This document shows, one piece after another, positions 28,514 to 36,675 of a stretch of 64,000 nt of DNA. Origin of the DNA: JACRLV01 sp045863555 (lineage in GTDB: Bacteria; Planctomycetota; Phycisphaerae; UBA1845; Fen-1342); assembly GCA_045863555.1 (NCBI GenBank), contig BTUU01000024.1:1-64000 (forward strand). Direction: 5' to 3'. Made by a program: the position numbers and the translations under genes. The notes beneath the pieces were generated by a model, which was given only the letters and a program-made list of their open reading frames with translations, had not been told where the DNA came from and made no database searches. How positions within the stretch are numbered: the stretch's first letter is position 1; every line of letters starts with the position of its first letter.

Positions 28514-29458
28514 ATGGCAGACGCCGTCCATCCGACCACAGCCGGCCACGGTCACGACGAAGGACATGGCCATGCGCACGGCCATCTGCCGTTCGTGGCG
28601 CACCATTTCGAGACGCCCGCACAGCAGTTTGACGCGGGCAAGCTCGGGATGTGGCTCTTCCTCGTGCAGGAACTACTGTTCTTCTCGGGGCTCTTCTGTG
28701 CATACGCCGTCTATCGCGCCAACCACCCGGAGATCTTCCTGGTCGGCCAGCATTTTCTCGACGTGACGATGGGCGCGATCAACACGGTCGTCCTGATCGC
28801 CAGCAGTCTGACGATGGCCCTCGGCGTGTGGTGCGCCCAGACCTCGCGCCGCACGGGCCTGATCGTGTGCCTGATCCTGACGTTCATGGGCGCGACCGGC
28901 TTCATGGTCATCAAGTACATGGAGTACACGCACAAGATCCACGACGGTGTGATCTGGGGCGCGAATTTCGCCCCGCAGCGGCACGGCGCCGCTGGAGATC
29001 ACGGTGCCGCAGGACACGCTGCGGATGCAGGCCATTCGTCGGTTGCGGCTGCCGCTCCTGCCGCCGTAACTCCGCCGGCCGCTCAGCCGGCGGGCAGCCC
29101 CGCGGCAACGGGCGTCAAGCTGGAGCCGTCGACGATCAAGGGCGCACCTCCCGGCCCGGGCGGGCTGTCGCATGAGGTCTCGAAGGCCAAACTCGATCCG
29201 CACGTAGTGGATCCGTACGCCAAGGCGTACGAGATGCGCGACCTGCACATCTTCCTGGGCATCTACTTCTGCCTGACCGGGCTGCATGGCATCCACGTCG
29301 TAGCCGGCATGATCATGCTCATCTGGCTGCTCATCGGCGCGATCAAGGGCCGTTACAACAGCGATTATTACACGCCGGTCGACCTCGGCGGTCTCTACTG
29401 GCACGTGGTCGACCTGGTCTGGATCTTCCTGTTCCCGCTGCTGTATCTGATTCATTGA
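28514..29458 (+). CDS. coxC: Cytochrome c oxidase subunit III with low-complexity insert
   Basis: 314 residues. The helices match subunit III (LGMWLFLVQELLFFSGLFCAY, the conserved glutamate in KYMEYTHK, then LHIFLGIYFCLTGLHGIHV and YWHVVDLVWIFLFPLLYLI). Two additions are odd. One is a histidine-rich N-terminus (about residues 11-31, GHGHDEGHGHAHGH). The other is an alanine/proline/glycine-rich insert (about 153-222) between the third and fourth helices. The insert is soluble and probably disordered. Subunit III stabilises the core and oxygen entry. Confidence 0.93.
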   Translation: MADAVHPTTAGHGHDEGHGHAHGHLPFVAHHFETPAQQFDAGKLGMWLFLVQELLFFSGLFCAYAVYRANHPEIFLVGQHFLDVTMGAINTVVLIASSLTMALGVWCAQTSRRTGLIVCLILTFMGATGFMVIKYMEYTHKIHDGVIWGANFAPQRHGAAGDHGAAGHAADAGHSSVAAAAPAAVTPPAAQPAGSPAATGVKLEPSTIKGAPPGPGGLSHEVSKAKLDPHVVDPYAKAYEMRDLHIFLGIYFCLTGLHGIHVVAGMIMLIWLLIGAIKGRYNSDYYTPVDLGGLYWHVVDLVWIFLFPLLYLIH

Positions 29459-29485
29459 GTTTCACCGCGAGAAAGCGAGTAGACG

Positions 29486-29878
29486 ATGTCGTCGCATGCT
29501 GATCCTCACGCACGCCGCCCCGGCCAGCCGCTCGTCGGCCACCTCGTTCCGCCGAAGGTGCTCATCGCGGTGTTCGTAGCGCTTCTGGTGCTGACCGGGG
29601 CCACGTACTGGGTGACCTTCATCGACCTGGGCCCGCTCAATCTCTGGATTGCGATGGTGATCGCGTTCGTGAAGGCGACGCTGGTCGTCATGTACTTCAT
29701 GCACCTGAAATATGACCGGATGTTCAACATCGTGTTCTTCGTCGGGTCGCTGGCGTTCATCGCCCTGTTCATCGGCCTCGCGATGACGGACACGGCCGCG
29801 TACAAGGGCAGCCTGATCCCGCCGACCGCCAAGGACTACGCCCCCGAAATCACGCGCATGCGCGCCCAGACGCCCTGA
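29486..29878 (+). CDS. coxD: Cytochrome c oxidase subunit IV-like (CoxD)
   Basis: 130 residues. The N-terminus is soluble (HADPHARRPGQPLVGHLVPPK). Three hydrophobic segments follow (about 24-44, 50-72, 80-99), matching the prokaryotic COX4/CtaF-like subunit. The signature LWIAMVIAFVKATLVVMYFMHLKYD is well conserved. It is an accessory membrane subunit of the oxidase. It lies between coxC and a second subunit-III gene, with 2 nt to the latter. Confidence 0.9.
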   Translation: MSSHADPHARRPGQPLVGHLVPPKVLIAVFVALLVLTGATYWVTFIDLGPLNLWIAMVIAFVKATLVVMYFMHLKYDRMFNIVFFVGSLAFIALFIGLAMTDTAAYKGSLIPPTAKDYAPEITRMRAQTP

Positions 29879-29880
29879 GC

Positions 29881-30504
29881 ATGTTGGCTTCGCTCACGAG
29901 CATCCCGTGGTATCGCCGCCGCTGGTTTGACGACCACCGGCCGATTCTGCCGGAGAATTCCAACGCCAGAACATGGCTGATGTGGCTGTTTCTGGCGTCG
30001 CTTACGGCCATCTTCGCCCCGCTCATCGTGATTCAACTGATTCTCCGCGGCGATGCCGGGGGCTGGCCTCCGCCGGGGCTCGTTGTTCCGCTCCCGGGTT
30101 TCCTGTTCAGCACCGCCCTGCTCGTGGCGATCAGCGCCGTGCTTCACTACGCGATCCGGGCGGCGGCCGCTGACGCCCGCTCGCGGCTGCGGATTCTCGT
30201 TTACCTCGCCCTTGTGATGGCGATCGGATTCGTGGGCAGCCAGATTGCGAACTGGCGCGAGGTCCTCGAATCCGCATCCACGGAGACGACGTGGCGGTAC
30301 ATCGCCTACCTCTACATCTTCACGGCGATCCACGCGCTGCACGTCATCGGCGGCGTCGTTCCGCTCACGGTGACGGCGATGCGCGCGACGCAGGAGCGGT
30401 ACTCCTCGCGGCGCCAGTCGGGCATCAAACTGTGTGCGATGTACTGGCACTACCTCGACGCCGTCTGGCTGGTCATGCTGATCACGATCTTCCTCAAATA
30501 TTAA
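29881..30504 (+). CDS. Second haem-copper oxidase subunit III family protein
   Basis: 207 residues with about five transmembrane helices. The C-terminal half matches COX3 (YIAYLYIFTAIHALHVIGGVVPL and YWHYLDAVWLVMLITIFL), but the sequence is clearly distinct from coxC. Two subunit-III-like genes in one cox operon are known from planctomycetes and other bacteria with Alternative Complex III. Its separate role is unknown; a five-helix subunit III that complements coxC is one possibility. It ends the operon, 26 bp before a hairpin followed by T4. Confidence 0.85.
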   Translation: MLASLTSIPWYRRRWFDDHRPILPENSNARTWLMWLFLASLTAIFAPLIVIQLILRGDAGGWPPPGLVVPLPGFLFSTALLVAISAVLHYAIRAAAADARSRLRILVYLALVMAIGFVGSQIANWREVLESASTETTWRYIAYLYIFTAIHALHVIGGVVPLTVTAMRATQERYSSRRQSGIKLCAMYWHYLDAVWLVMLITIFLKY

Positions 30505-30529
30505 ACGACGCGCCGAACCGGCGGATCTT

Positions 30530-30560
30530 CCGTCCGGCATCCGGCCGACGGCCGCTTTTC
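30530..30560 (+). terminator. Possible terminator of the respiratory operon
   Basis: CCGT-C-CGGC (30530-30538) can pair with GCCGACGG (30544-30551) with one bulged C and a 5-nt loop. CCGCTTTT follows (30552-30559). Confidence 0.35.
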
Positions 30561-30618
30561 GACTCCGCGCAATCACCGCGGGCGGGTATGCTTCGGCAGC
30601 GCTCGGCGGAGTCCCTTC

Positions 30619-31191
30619 ATGGCGGACGTCAGGCAACAGGTCACGACGCTGCTCGGCGAAGTCAGCCGGGGCGATCGGTCCGCGTGGGATCGGCTGCTGC
30701 CGCTCGTCTACGCCGAGCTTCGGAACATCGCCGGCGGAGCGATGCGGCGCGAGAAGAACGCCCATACGCTCCAGCCGACAGCCCTCGTTCACGAAGCCTA
30801 TCTCCGCCTCGCCGGGCAGAATCAACCTGACTTCCGCAGCCGGCTCCACTTCTTCGCCGCCGCCGCGGAGATGATGCGCCGCATTCTCGTTGATCACGCC
30901 CGCGCGCGGCTCGCGCAGAAGCGCGGCGGCGGCGCGGCACGGACGGAGCTGGACGAAGCCCTGGTGTATTTCGAATCGCGTTCGACGGACGTGCTCGCCC
31001 TCGACGACGCGATCGTCCGCCTCGCCGCGATCGACGCCATGCAGGCGAAGATCGTCGAACTCCGCTTTTTCGGCGGGCTCAGCGTCGCGGAGACCGCGGA
31101 GGTCCTGACGGCCTCGCCCTCGACCGTCGAACGGGGCTGGCGGCTCGCCCGAGCGTGGCTGCTGCGCGAAGTCTCGGCCCGCGCGTCGTGA
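30619..31191 (+). CDS. ECF-type RNA polymerase sigma factor (TIGR02999-like)
   Basis: 190 residues. The sigma-70 region 2 equivalent is at about 5-90, with ELRNIAGGAMRREKNAHTLQPTALVHEAYLRL, the hallmark of the TIGR02999/ECF group common in planctomycetes and Acidobacteria, and FFAAAAEMMRRILVDHARARLAQKRGG. Region 4 (about 130-187, ELRFFGGLSVAETAEVL..PSTVERGWRLARAWL) binds the -35 element. Such factors usually sit next to a serine/threonine kinase gene; here the next gene is an ABC exporter and no kinase or anti-sigma factor is seen. The promoter was not identified. Confidence 0.92.
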   Translation: MADVRQQVTTLLGEVSRGDRSAWDRLLPLVYAELRNIAGGAMRREKNAHTLQPTALVHEAYLRLAGQNQPDFRSRLHFFAAAAEMMRRILVDHARARLAQKRGGGAARTELDEALVYFESRSTDVLALDDAIVRLAAIDAMQAKIVELRFFGGLSVAETAEVLTASPSTVERGWRLARAWLLREVSARAS

Positions 31192-31224
31192 CGAAGGCGC
31201 AGTCGCATTCACGCCCGCACTGGT

Positions 31225-31253
31225 TTGAATCCCTCTCTCCATGAGGCTATTCT
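31225..31253 (+). promoter_or_regulatory. Candidate promoter of the ABC exporter
   Basis: TTGAAT (31225-31230) and TATTCT (31248-31253) with 17 bp between, about 50 bp before the ATG at 31306. Confidence 0.45.
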
Positions 31254-31305
31254 CTTGTTTTGACTCGTCGGGCAGCCGCCTGGCGAGCGGAGACAGAGCT
31301 GCCTG

Positions 31306-33285
31306 ATGAGCGACAACCCCCTCGCCGTGCCCGAACCGCGCCCGCAGGGCCTGCTCGCCAACCGCTCGCTCCCCCGCGTCGACAAGGCGGCCGCTCGCAG
31401 CGCGTTCTGGCGCACGCTCGCCTTCATGTGGCCGCATCGCCAGCCGCTGACGTGGGGCCTCGTTCTCGGCATGGGCGTGGCGCTCTCCTATGCGGCCAGC
31501 CTCGGCGGCATCCTCCCCGTACTGAAGGTCGTCGTGGACCAGGAGCCGATCCACGACTGGCTGATGAACCGGGCGAATCACGCGGTGGATGAGCACAAAT
31601 GGTGGGCGTTCGCCGCCCCGTGGATGAAATCGGTCGCCGACTGGTTCCCGGCCGCGACGGCGGGGCAATTCACGGCGGATGCGCGGATGCGGACGCTGAT
31701 CATCCTGCTGGGCGTGTTGCTGGGACTGAATCTCATCGGGAACATCTTCCGCGTCGCGTCGCAGTATCTGATCCTGTTCGCGTCAAACCGGATGATCATG
31801 GATTTGCGGCGGCGGATGTACCGCAAGGCGCTGCATGTGCCGACGTCCGCGCTGACCGGCGACGTCTCCACGCGCGTCAGCCAGATCATGTCCGATGTGC
31901 GCGAGGTGTACCTCGGCGTCGTGACGCTCTTCGGCAAAGTTGCCCGCGAGCCGCTCAAGGCCGTGTGCGTGCTGGCGGTTGCGATCGCGATCGACCTGCG
32001 GCTGACGCTCGTCGTCCTCGCCATCACCCCCCCATCGATCGGGCTGCTCTGGTATTTCGGCCGCAAGGTCCGCAAGGCGGTCGTGCGGCTGCTGCAAGGG
32101 TATGGCGTGATGCTGCGCGGGCTCGAAGAGTCGCTGATGGGCATCGACGTCGTGAAGGGGTATGGGCGCGAGGGGCATGAACGGCGGCGGATGTGGGGGC
32201 TCGAACGACAGATGCTGGTGCAGCAGAACCGGCTGGCGTGGGTCGAGGCGGTGGCCTCGCCGATCATCGAGGTCGTGGGCGTGGTCATCGCATCGGGCGG
32301 CGTCATCTGGCTGGCGAGCCGGACGTTCTCCGGCGAGATCGACACGAGCCAGTTCGCGGTCATGGTCATCCTGCTCTCGGCGATGCTCGATCCAATCCGC
32401 AAAATTGCGAATGTGTATAACGTCGTGCAGCGCAGCGGCGCCGCGTCGACGCGCATCTTCGAGTTTCTCGATTCGCCGGAGGAGCGGTCGCCGGCAAGAC
32501 CGAAGCGGCTGGCCCACCCGGCTGTCGACGCGGCGAAGACGGGCGCGGCCCCCCCGGCGCGGACGGTGTCGTTCGAGAAGCTCACGTTCCGGTACAACCC
32601 GGATGCGCCGCCGGCGCTGTGCGGCGTGTCGCTCACGGTAAACCCGGGCGAGTGCATCGCGATCGTCGGGCCGAACGGGTCGGGAAAATCGACGCTGCTG
32701 AAGCTTCTCCCGCGGCTGATCGACCCGCAGGAAGGGCACATTCTCGTTGACGGCATCGACATTTCGTCGCTCCAGATTCGCGATTTGCGGCAGGAGATCG
32801 CAGTCGTGACGCAGCGGCCCGTCATCTTCGCCCGCACGGTGCGGGAGAACATCGCGTACGGGCACGAGCACGCGAGCCTGGACGAGGTCCGGGCGGCGGC
32901 GGCGAAGGCGTTCGCGGCCGAGTTCATCGAGCGCTGGCCGAAGCAGTATGAAACGGAGCTGGGCGAATTCGGCACGTCGATCTCCGGCGGCCAGCGACAG
33001 CGGATCGCGATCGCGCGGGCGTTTCTGAAGCCGTCCTCGATCCTGGTTTTTGACGAGGCGACGAGCGAGATCGACGCGGAGAGCGAGCACAAGATCCATG
33101 TCGCTCTGAACGAACTGCGGCGCGGCAAAACGACGTTCCTGATCGCCCACCGGCACACGGTGATGGACATGGCCGACCGGATCGTGGTCATGGACGCCGG
33201 CCGGATCGTCGAAGTCGGGACGCGGGACGAGCTGCTGGCGCGGAGCCCGCTGTTTGTGGCGCTGTACCGGTCGCCGACGGCGTGA
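31306..33285 (+). CDS. ABC exporter, fused permease and ATPase (MsbA-like)
   Basis: 659 residues. The N-terminal membrane domain has six helices, with an extra loop of about 60 residues between the first two (QEPIHDWLMNRANHAVDEHKWW). The nucleotide-binding domain begins near residue 420 (VSFEKLTFRYNPDAPPALCGVSL). Walker A GPNGSGKST is at about 455-464, the signature SGGQRQRIAIARA near 560, Walker B ILVFDEATSEID near 577, and the switch histidine in LIAHRHTVMDMADRI. It probably works as a homodimer exporting a lipid or hydrophobic compound; lipid A flipping is one possibility. It stands alone with its own promoter. Confidence 0.93.
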   Translation: MSDNPLAVPEPRPQGLLANRSLPRVDKAAARSAFWRTLAFMWPHRQPLTWGLVLGMGVALSYAASLGGILPVLKVVVDQEPIHDWLMNRANHAVDEHKWWAFAAPWMKSVADWFPAATAGQFTADARMRTLIILLGVLLGLNLIGNIFRVASQYLILFASNRMIMDLRRRMYRKALHVPTSALTGDVSTRVSQIMSDVREVYLGVVTLFGKVAREPLKAVCVLAVAIAIDLRLTLVVLAITPPSIGLLWYFGRKVRKAVVRLLQGYGVMLRGLEESLMGIDVVKGYGREGHERRRMWGLERQMLVQQNRLAWVEAVASPIIEVVGVVIASGGVIWLASRTFSGEIDTSQFAVMVILLSAMLDPIRKIANVYNVVQRSGAASTRIFEFLDSPEERSPARPKRLAHPAVDAAKTGAAPPARTVSFEKLTFRYNPDAPPALCGVSLTVNPGECIAIVGPNGSGKSTLLKLLPRLIDPQEGHILVDGIDISSLQIRDLRQEIAVVTQRPVIFARTVRENIAYGHEHASLDEVRAAAAKAFAAEFIERWPKQYETELGEFGTSISGGQRQRIAIARAFLKPSSILVFDEATSEIDAESEHKIHVALNELRRGKTTFLIAHRHTVMDMADRIVVMDAGRIVEVGTRDELLARSPLFVALYRSPTA

Positions 33286-33694
33286 GGCCAGGTGAATCTC
33301 CGCTCGCCGGTCGAAGGTGCGCGGCGTGTGTGCATACGTGATTTGCGCACCTTCCCATAATATCGCGGTTCTATACTTGCTAGGGGCGTTTCGCGATTTC
33401 GTGAACTGCGCATCTTCGACGGAGGGTGCACGGGGTGGTTCCCCTTCCCGGGTGAATGCGCGATCACGGCGGCGTGGGGCGGAACTCTCATATTCGAATT
33501 GTGGCGCGAGTTTCCGGCCGGGCGGCGAATGTGCAGTGTCCGCGAAATTCTGGCGGGACTTGGCGGGCAATAGCGTGGTTTGGCAGCGTGGCGGCTGGTG
33601 CGGTAGCAACGGAGTAGCCGCCTGCTGGCGCAGCGGGTTCTGACGGGCGCAGCGGGTTCTGAAACTCAGCGGGACTGAGGCGGCGGTGAACGCT
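33286..33694. other. Intergenic region without a gene
   Basis: About 400 bp between the exporter and the LON-domain gene. It has a perfect 10-bp inverted repeat, GAAGGTGCGC (33313-33322) with GCGCACCTTC (33345-33354), that could end exporter transcription although no T run follows. It also has two tandem copies of GGCGCAGCGGGTTCTGA (33627-33662). An open frame here is glycine/serine/arginine-rich and does not look coding. Confidence 0.55.
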
Positions 33695-34378
33695 TCAATT
33701 CAGGCTGATCGATCCCTGCGTGCAGCGGCGGCGGGCCATGGTTGTAAGCGTGCGGAGGTGTTCGATCAGGAGCCGCGTGCGCTCCAGGTCGTCGAGTTCC
33801 TCGAGGAGCATCTGGCGGACGGGGCCGGGCGACTGGAGACCGCCGGCGAGGGCGTCGGTGATGCGGCCCAGGGGGAAATCGCCGTTGAAAAACTCGCGGA
33901 TGGGTTCGCAGGGGCCGCGGAGCATGGGCTCGATTGTTTTCTCGAGTTCGTCGCGCAGGGTGGCCTCGAGATCGGCGTCGCCATTGCCGCCGGGGCCGAA
34001 ATCCGGGGCGCGGGTCAGAACGACGTCCCCGCGGGCCACGCGGTAGGGTTTGTCGGCAAACTCGCCGAGGACGCGGAAGCGAGTAACACCGTTGAGAAGG
34101 ATGTTGAACTTCCCGCCGTCGAGAGGGTGGGAAGCGATGATCTTGCCGAGGCCGACGAGGGTGTGAATCGGGGCGTGGTGCGTGAAGTAACTCTGTTCGT
34201 AGCCAGGCTTCAGGAGGGCGATCGCGATGTAGCCGTCGCCGGCCAGGGCGTCCGCGGTCATTTGTCGATAGCGGGCCTCGAATATGTGCAGAGGCAGAGC
34301 CTGTCCGGGGAAGAGGACCGAATCGGGCAGCGGAAACAGAGGAACGCGCGCGGGAATCGCGGCGAAGTCATCCGGCAC
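33695..34378 (-). CDS. LON substrate-binding-domain protein
   Basis: 227 residues corresponding to the N-terminal domain of Lon protease without the ATPase and protease parts. The signature VPLFPLPDSVLFPGQALPLHIFEARYRQM spans residues about 11-39. YIAIALLKPG and VGLGKIIASHPLDGGKFNILLNGVTRFRV follow. Stand-alone LON_substr_bdg proteins are widespread and their role is unclear; a part in substrate recognition or stress proteolysis is inferred. The C-terminal half is helical and acidic. A perfect TATAAT 80 bp upstream gives a likely promoter. Confidence 0.88.
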   Translation of the reverse strand: MPDDFAAIPARVPLFPLPDSVLFPGQALPLHIFEARYRQMTADALAGDGYIAIALLKPGYEQSYFTHHAPIHTLVGLGKIIASHPLDGGKFNILLNGVTRFRVLGEFADKPYRVARGDVVLTRAPDFGPGGNGDADLEATLRDELEKTIEPMLRGPCEPIREFFNGDFPLGRITDALAGGLQSPGPVRQMLLEELDDLERTRLLIEHLRTLTTMARRRCTQGSISLN

Positions 34379-34690
34379 GGTCGGTTGCGCCTCCAGGACC
34401 TCGAACCGCCATCCGATGCGACGATCGGCAAGATCCCGGCGGGGTCGAGATCGTTTGATTATAGAGGGTTCGCGCCGCGAGCAAGGGGTGACGCCGCAGG
34501 TCGGTGACTGAGAGCGTGAATCCGCCCGGCCGGGGCTGTTCGCCGTAGCGAGCGCCGGGCCTGAAAGCTGCGCCGTGGGCGTCCCCCCCCCCTGCCACCG
34601 TGCATTGGTCGGCGCTGACGGCTACCGAGTCAGTTGTGAGGCGGATACACTCCTGTTTTACGCGTCGCACCCACGAGTGGAACCAACGCC
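34379..34690. other. Intergenic region between divergent genes
   Basis: About 310 bp between the LON-domain gene (-) and glyA (+). It holds the minus-strand promoter at 34458-34484 and a run of ten cytosines at 34583-34592, about 100 bp before glyA. No riboswitch or gene was recognised. Confidence 0.6.
34458..34484 (-). promoter_or_regulatory. Promoter of the LON-domain gene
   Basis: On the minus strand, TTGCTC (34479-34484) and a perfect TATAAT (34458-34463) with 15 bp between. The predicted leader is about 70 nt. Confidence 0.45.
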
Positions 34691-35959
34691 ATGACCGATC
34701 CCGTATTTCGCCAGCTCGCCGAAGCCGATCCTCGCGTCGCCGAAATCCTCCGCGCCGAGGAGGAGCGGCAGCAGTACACGCTCGAACTCATCGCGTCCGA
34801 GAACCATGTGTCGCCGGCCGTGCGACTGCTCGCGGGGTCCGTGTTCACGAATAAATATGCCGAGGGGTATCCCGGGAAGCGCTACTACGGCGGCTGCGTG
34901 AACATGGATTCGGTCGAGGACCTGGCCCGCGATCGGGCCAAGCAACTCTTCGCGGCCGAACATGCGAATGTACAACCGCACAGCGGGGCGACGGCGAATC
35001 TGGCGGTGTACCTGGCGTGTGTGCAGCCGGGGGACACGGTGCTGGGGCTCGACCTGGCTCACGGCGGGCACCTGACGCACGGGATGAAGCTCAATTTCAG
35101 CGGAGCGCTTTACAAGGTCGTCTCATACGGCGTGCGGCGCGAGGATGAGCGGATCGACATGGACGAGGTGCGGCGGCTCGCCCGGGAGCACAAGCCGAAG
35201 CTGATCATCGCGGGCTTTTCGGCGTATCCGCGGAAGCTGGATTTCGCGGCGTTTGGCGAGATTGCACGGGAGGTCGGCGCGAAACTGATGAGCGACATCG
35301 CGCATGTCGCGGGGCTGGTCGCGGCCGGGCTGTATCCATCGCCGGTGCCACATTCGGATTACACGACGACGACGACGCACAAGACGCTGCGCGGGCCGCG
35401 CGGCGGGCTGATCCTGTGCCGCGAGGCGGACGCGAAGCTGCTCGACCGGTGGGTGTTTCCCGGCGTGCAGGGCGGGCCGCTGATGCACATCATCGCGGCC
35501 AAGGCGGTGGCGTTCGGCGAGGCGCTGCGGCCGGAGTTCAAGGTGTACCAGCAGCGGACGGTGGACAACGCGCAGGCGCTGGCGAATGCGCTGCTGGGGC
35601 ACGGGTATCGGCTGGTGTCGGGCGGAACGGCGAATCACCTGATGCTGGTCGATCTGCGGCCGGCGCATCCGGACGTCACCGGGAAGCAAGCGGAAGAGTG
35701 GCTGGAAGCGTCGGGGATCATCGTGAATAAGAACATGATTCCGTTCGACGATCGCAAGCCGGCGTACACGAGCGGGCTGCGGCTGGGGACGCCGGCGCTG
35801 ACGACGCGCGGGATGGGGCCGGGTGAGATGAAGACGGTGGCCGGGCTGATTCATGAAGTGCTGTCGGGCAAGGGCGATGCGGCGGCGTGCGAGCGGGTGC
35901 GCGGGAAGGTGCGCGAGCTGTGCGAGCGATTCCTGCTGCCGCACGGGGCCGCGGTATGA
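34691..35959 (+). CDS. glyA: Serine hydroxymethyltransferase
   Basis: 422 residues, typical length. A pyridoxal-phosphate enzyme converting serine and tetrahydrofolate to glycine and 5,10-methylene-tetrahydrofolate in the cytoplasm, supplying one-carbon units. Signatures include ELIASENHVSPAV near the N-terminus, the substrate segment NKYAEGYPGKRYYGGC, LDLAHGGHLTHG and the PLP lysine in TTTTHKTLRGPRGG (about residue 230). No strong Shine-Dalgarno was seen before the ATG. The next start overlaps the stop (ATGA), so the two are coupled. Confidence 0.97.
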   Translation: MTDPVFRQLAEADPRVAEILRAEEERQQYTLELIASENHVSPAVRLLAGSVFTNKYAEGYPGKRYYGGCVNMDSVEDLARDRAKQLFAAEHANVQPHSGATANLAVYLACVQPGDTVLGLDLAHGGHLTHGMKLNFSGALYKVVSYGVRREDERIDMDEVRRLAREHKPKLIIAGFSAYPRKLDFAAFGEIAREVGAKLMSDIAHVAGLVAAGLYPSPVPHSDYTTTTTHKTLRGPRGGLILCREADAKLLDRWVFPGVQGGPLMHIIAAKAVAFGEALRPEFKVYQQRTVDNAQALANALLGHGYRLVSGGTANHLMLVDLRPAHPDVTGKQAEEWLEASGIIVNKNMIPFDDRKPAYTSGLRLGTPALTTRGMGPGEMKTVAGLIHEVLSGKGDAAACERVRGKVRELCERFLLPHGAAV

Positions 35960-36660
35960 GGGGGTTGGCGAAGGTCCTCGCACAAACGGGCGAGGAACGC
36001 AGGAAGAGCGAACGGCGAAGTTCGAAGAGAGGAGTACGCTGCGGTTTCCCTGTCGCTGTCGGCCTTCTTTGCATGCTCTGCGTTACGGGGTGTCGTGGCG
36101 GCGGGGATGTGCAGCTCATCTCGCTGGATTTCCGGTCGATTGATCCGCCCGCGCCGCGGGTTTTCGAGCTTTCGTTTGATCGGTGCGTGTGGTGGAGTGA
36201 TGCGAACGGCCGTCTGTGGCTGGCGATGAGTCGGGACATGCAGTCGATCCTCGGGCCGCTGGGGCGTGTGCAATTTGAAATGTCGATCCGGCTGGAAAAG
36301 CCGCCGAGCGGGAAGGCGCGGAACTACTCGCTCGCGGCGGACGAGGTGCGGGCGCGGATCCGTACGGCGCTGAGCGAGACAAGGCTGACGTCGATCTCGG
36401 GAATTCTCGCGGTATATCGCGAAAGCGGCGATGCGTTGCGGGGGAGCTTCCGGTTTCAGGCCAACCGTCACACGCTTCAGATTCTCGGAGGGTGGTCGCG
36501 GGGGGCGCGGTTTCTGTTTCTCGGGCGATTCCACGCGGCGCCGGACGCGGGCGAGGCTGCGGCGATCGTGGAATCAACCGAGGGGCCGGGATTCGAGCGC
36601 GGCGAACCGACAAGCGCTCCGGCGGTGCAGACCGCGCAGGCGCCCGCGGCCGACGAATGA
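35956..36660 (+). CDS. Lipoprotein of unknown function downstream of glyA
   Basis: 234 residues from the ATG overlapping the glyA stop. The n-region is long and basic (EERRKSERRSSKRG). A hydrophobic core and CVTGC then give a lipidated cysteine at position 46. The mature part looks like a single beta-rich domain (VQLISLDFRSIDPPAPRVFELSFDRCVWW, RVQFEMSIRLEKPPSGKARNY, GSFRFQANRHTLQI) with an alanine/proline-rich tail. No family is recognised. It is followed 15 bp later by the TIGR01777-like gene and may belong to the same transcript. Confidence 0.7.
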   Translation: MRGLAKVLAQTGEERRKSERRSSKRGVRCGFPVAVGLLCMLCVTGCRGGGDVQLISLDFRSIDPPAPRVFELSFDRCVWWSDANGRLWLAMSRDMQSILGPLGRVQFEMSIRLEKPPSGKARNYSLAADEVRARIRTALSETRLTSISGILAVYRESGDALRGSFRFQANRHTLQILGGWSRGARFLFLGRFHAAPDAGEAAAIVESTEGPGFERGEPTSAPAVQTAQAPAADE

Positions 36661-36675
36661 GAAAGCGATTTCGCG

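Noticed and set aside
33317..33643. A 108-residue plus-strand open frame in the gap before the LON-domain gene
   Set aside because: Low-complexity Gly/Ser/Arg composition, no ribosome binding site, and it covers an inverted repeat.
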